16,425 nt of DNA from Candidatus Pacearchaeota archaeon (lineage in GTDB: Archaea > Nanobdellota > Nanobdellia > Pacearchaeales > GW2011-AR1). Of the stretch, positions 15,331-16,425 are shown piece by piece. The stretch is taken from assembly GCA_030699205.1 (NCBI GenBank), contig JAUYJY010000018.1, positions 1 to 16,425 of the forward strand, given 5' to 3'. The translations under genes and the position numbers were made by a program. The notes below the pieces were generated by a model. That model did no database searches, was not told where the DNA came from, and saw nothing but the letters and a program-made list of their open reading frames with translations. Positions within the stretch are counted from its first letter, which is position 1. Each line of letters begins with the position of its first letter.

Positions 15331-15443
15331 TTATTTGGTTTAATTATCCATTTCTACAAATTTCTTTTTGTGTTCACCCTTTCTAATAAGCTAGAACCAT
15401 CTATTTATAAATATTCCCACCATAATAATAGTAATTAAAAAAC

Positions 15444-15451
15444 TTTATAAA
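15444..15451 (+). promoter_or_regulatory. TATA box that fixes the GTG start of the phosphatidyltransferase gene
   Basis: TTTATAAA is centred about 26 nt before GTG 15474. The same spacing is seen for queC and the first GT2 gene, which supports a leaderless transcript beginning at the GTG and hence this non-ATG start. Confidence 0.55.
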
Positions 15452-15473
15452 CAGATCCCATCTTGTTTATTCC

Positions 15474-16280
15474 GTGGACAAAAATAAACGGCGCATTACA
15501 AGAGAAGATATAGAAAAAAATATGATGGCTCATATGGAACCGGATACTGCAGGGTTCGCCAGCAGATGGACAGGGGTTCCATTTGTAGTGCCGTTTACAA
15601 AGCTATTTTTGTGGTTAGGGTTTCAAGCTGAACAAGTGTGTTTCTTATGGTCTATCCTGGGTATACTTTCAGGGCTACTATTCGCAACTGGGAATTACTG
15701 GCTTGGAATTTTAGGAGTTATACTTTTTCAAATTTCACATATCTTAGATGGAGTTGATGGGGCTATTGCAAGATACAATAATCTACCAACTGTGCGCGGA
15801 GCTTATTTGGATCTAGTAGGTCATGCAACAGTTAACCCCCTTGTAATTTATGGCATAGCAATTGGAGTTTTTATAAATCCACCGAGCTACATTCCTCTAC
15901 CAAACTATTCCTACCTTATATTAGGTACGGTTGCAGCAGTTTACTTTACCTTAGTTAATGTTGCAAGATTAAAGGTTTTCGAAGCCCTGATAGACAAAAA
16001 ATTAATCTCCAGGTTACAGAAACAAAGAGAAACTTTCAAGCCTGGAAAACAACGAAACATAAGAGGTACGATAAAAGGTTTTTTCAGAATAGATCCATTT
16101 TCAGCATTTTTCTTTGCAGTAATTTTTAATCTAAGAGCAGAATTCATAATTATATATGCTATTTTACTACCGGTACTTTTCTTTAGTAGGTGGAGAAAAG
16201 AATACTTGGCTATTAAAAAGGGAATTGATGAAGCCAAAGAGGGACAAATGCATATTTCTTTAAGCACCACAAAACACTAG
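15474..16280 (+). CDS. CDP-alcohol phosphatidyltransferase family membrane protein with an atypical D-to-H active site
   Basis: A 268-residue membrane enzyme that should transfer a phospho-alcohol group from a CDP-linked donor to an acceptor alcohol, as in phospholipid head-group synthesis. The family signature D-x2-DG-x2-AR-x8-G-x3-D-x3-D is present as D92, D95-G96, A99-R100, G109 and D113, but the last aspartate is H117 (DLVGH). Hydrophobic segments include 'GILSGLLFATGNYWLGILGV', the helices around 120-175 and two near the end. An approximately 30-residue charged N-terminal tail precedes the first helix. Translation starts at GTG 15474 on a leaderless message. It is a separate transcription unit, divergent from the amino-sugar genes. 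The stop codon overlaps the stop of a leftward coding-like fragment at CTAG. The alcohol and the lipid are unknown. Confidence 0.8.
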   Translation: MDKNKRRITREDIEKNMMAHMEPDTAGFASRWTGVPFVVPFTKLFLWLGFQAEQVCFLWSILGILSGLLFATGNYWLGILGVILFQISHILDGVDGAIARYNNLPTVRGAYLDLVGHATVNPLVIYGIAIGVFINPPSYIPLPNYSYLILGTVAAVYFTLVNVARLKVFEALIDKKLISRLQKQRETFKPGKQRNIRGTIKGFFRIDPFSAFFFAVIFNLRAEFIIIYAILLPVLFFSRWRKEYLAIKKGIDEAKEGQMHISLSTTKH

Positions 16281-16378
16281 TAATAGTCAGTATCTCCGAA
16301 ACCTTTTTCTAGATCATAATTTATTCTTCCAGCTGGATGCGTCGGTTTGGGAATTATTTTGAAGTGTAATAGTAGTAG
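16277..16378 (-). pseudogene. Coding-like fragment without a start codon (possible gene remnant)
   Basis: Leftward of base 16378 there is a 33-codon open stretch with no ATG, GTG or TTG, ending in TAG at 16279-16277. It reads HFKIIPKPTHPAGRIN and then YDLEKGFGDTDYY. The mixed, charged and aromatic composition looks like a real protein C-terminus. Its stop shares CTAG with the stop of the convergent phosphatidyltransferase gene, as real convergent genes often do. The frame is closed upstream by TAA at 16381-16379, inside low-complexity TAGTAGTAG/TTAG sequence. I do not recognise the protein. Options are a broken gene whose upstream part lies beyond the window, a frameshift, or chance. Confidence 0.35.
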
Positions 16379-16396
16379 TTAGTTATTAGTTTAATT

Positions 16397-16424
16397 GCAG
16401 GGATAAGCTTTCAGCTTATCCTGC
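16397..16424. repeat. Strong hairpin at the window end
   Basis: GGATAAGCT (16401-16409) and AGCTTATCC (16413-16421) form a perfect 9-bp stem with a 3-nt loop. The stem is continued by GCA/TGC outside a single bulged G at 16400, giving 12 pairs in all. It is cut close by the window end. It could be a terminator stem, an RNA structure, or the end of a small palindromic repeat; sequence beyond base 16425 would decide. Confidence 0.55.
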
Positions 16425-16425
16425 T

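Noticed and set aside
1..16425. Mobile element or CRISPR array
   Set aside because: No transposase, integrase, terminal repeats with target duplications, or regularly spaced repeats were seen.

Overview
The window looks archaeal, probably from a small-genome AT-rich lineage of the DPANN type (Woesearchaeota or Pacearchaeota would fit; this is inference, because no rRNA is present). The main evidence is promoter layout. TTTATAAA-type TATA boxes sit about 26 nt upstream of several start codons, which is the arrangement of leaderless archaeal transcripts. The genes are AT-rich and tightly packed, often with 4-nt start/stop overlaps. No insertion sequence, CRISPR array, tRNA or rRNA was seen.

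Layout. 1-97 (-): the 5' end of a small basic protein, possibly eIF5A/KOW-like, divergent from queC (152-874, +), a 7-deazaguanine synthase that in archaea usually serves archaeosine in tRNA. 910-6212 (+): a surface-glycan operon with a GT2, a radical SAM protein, a second GT2, a GT4 and a Wzx/MOP-type flippase. 6213-6484: a regulatory gap with two TATA-like boxes and a strong imperfect inverted repeat. 6485-7615 (+): a sulfotransferase-fold protein. 7589-12890 (-): a four-gene operon. 13173-15301 (-): a Gfo/Idh dehydrogenase and a DegT aminotransferase that probably build a (di)amino sugar nucleotide. 15474-16280 (+): a CDP-alcohol phosphatidyltransferase with an altered active-site signature. 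The window ends with a coding-like fragment without a start codon and a long perfect-stem hairpin.

Most interesting: the four-gene minus-strand operon at 7589-12890 has the same enzyme set as the phosphoramidate pathway of Campylobacter jejuni capsule (Cj1415-Cj1418): a PEP-synthase-like glutamine kinase, a nucleotidyltransferase (CTP:phosphoglutamine cytidylyltransferase), a class I amidotransferase-like hydrolase (gamma-glutamyl-CDP-amidate hydrolase) and an APS-kinase-like kinase (cytidine diphosphoramidate kinase). The last is fused here to a SAM methyltransferase. The C. jejuni product, 3'-phospho-CDP-phosphoramidate, resembles PAPS. The convergent sulfotransferase-fold gene next to the operon is therefore a natural candidate for the enzyme that puts the (O-methyl) phosphoramidate on the glycan made by the surrounding genes. 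An archaeal phosphoramidate glycan-decoration cassette would be new to my knowledge.

Working model (inference): the DegT/Gfo pair supplies an amino sugar nucleotide, the glycosyltransferases build a lipid-linked glycan, the flippase exports it, and the central cassette makes and transfers a phosphoramidate group. The radical SAM protein may modify the sugar further.
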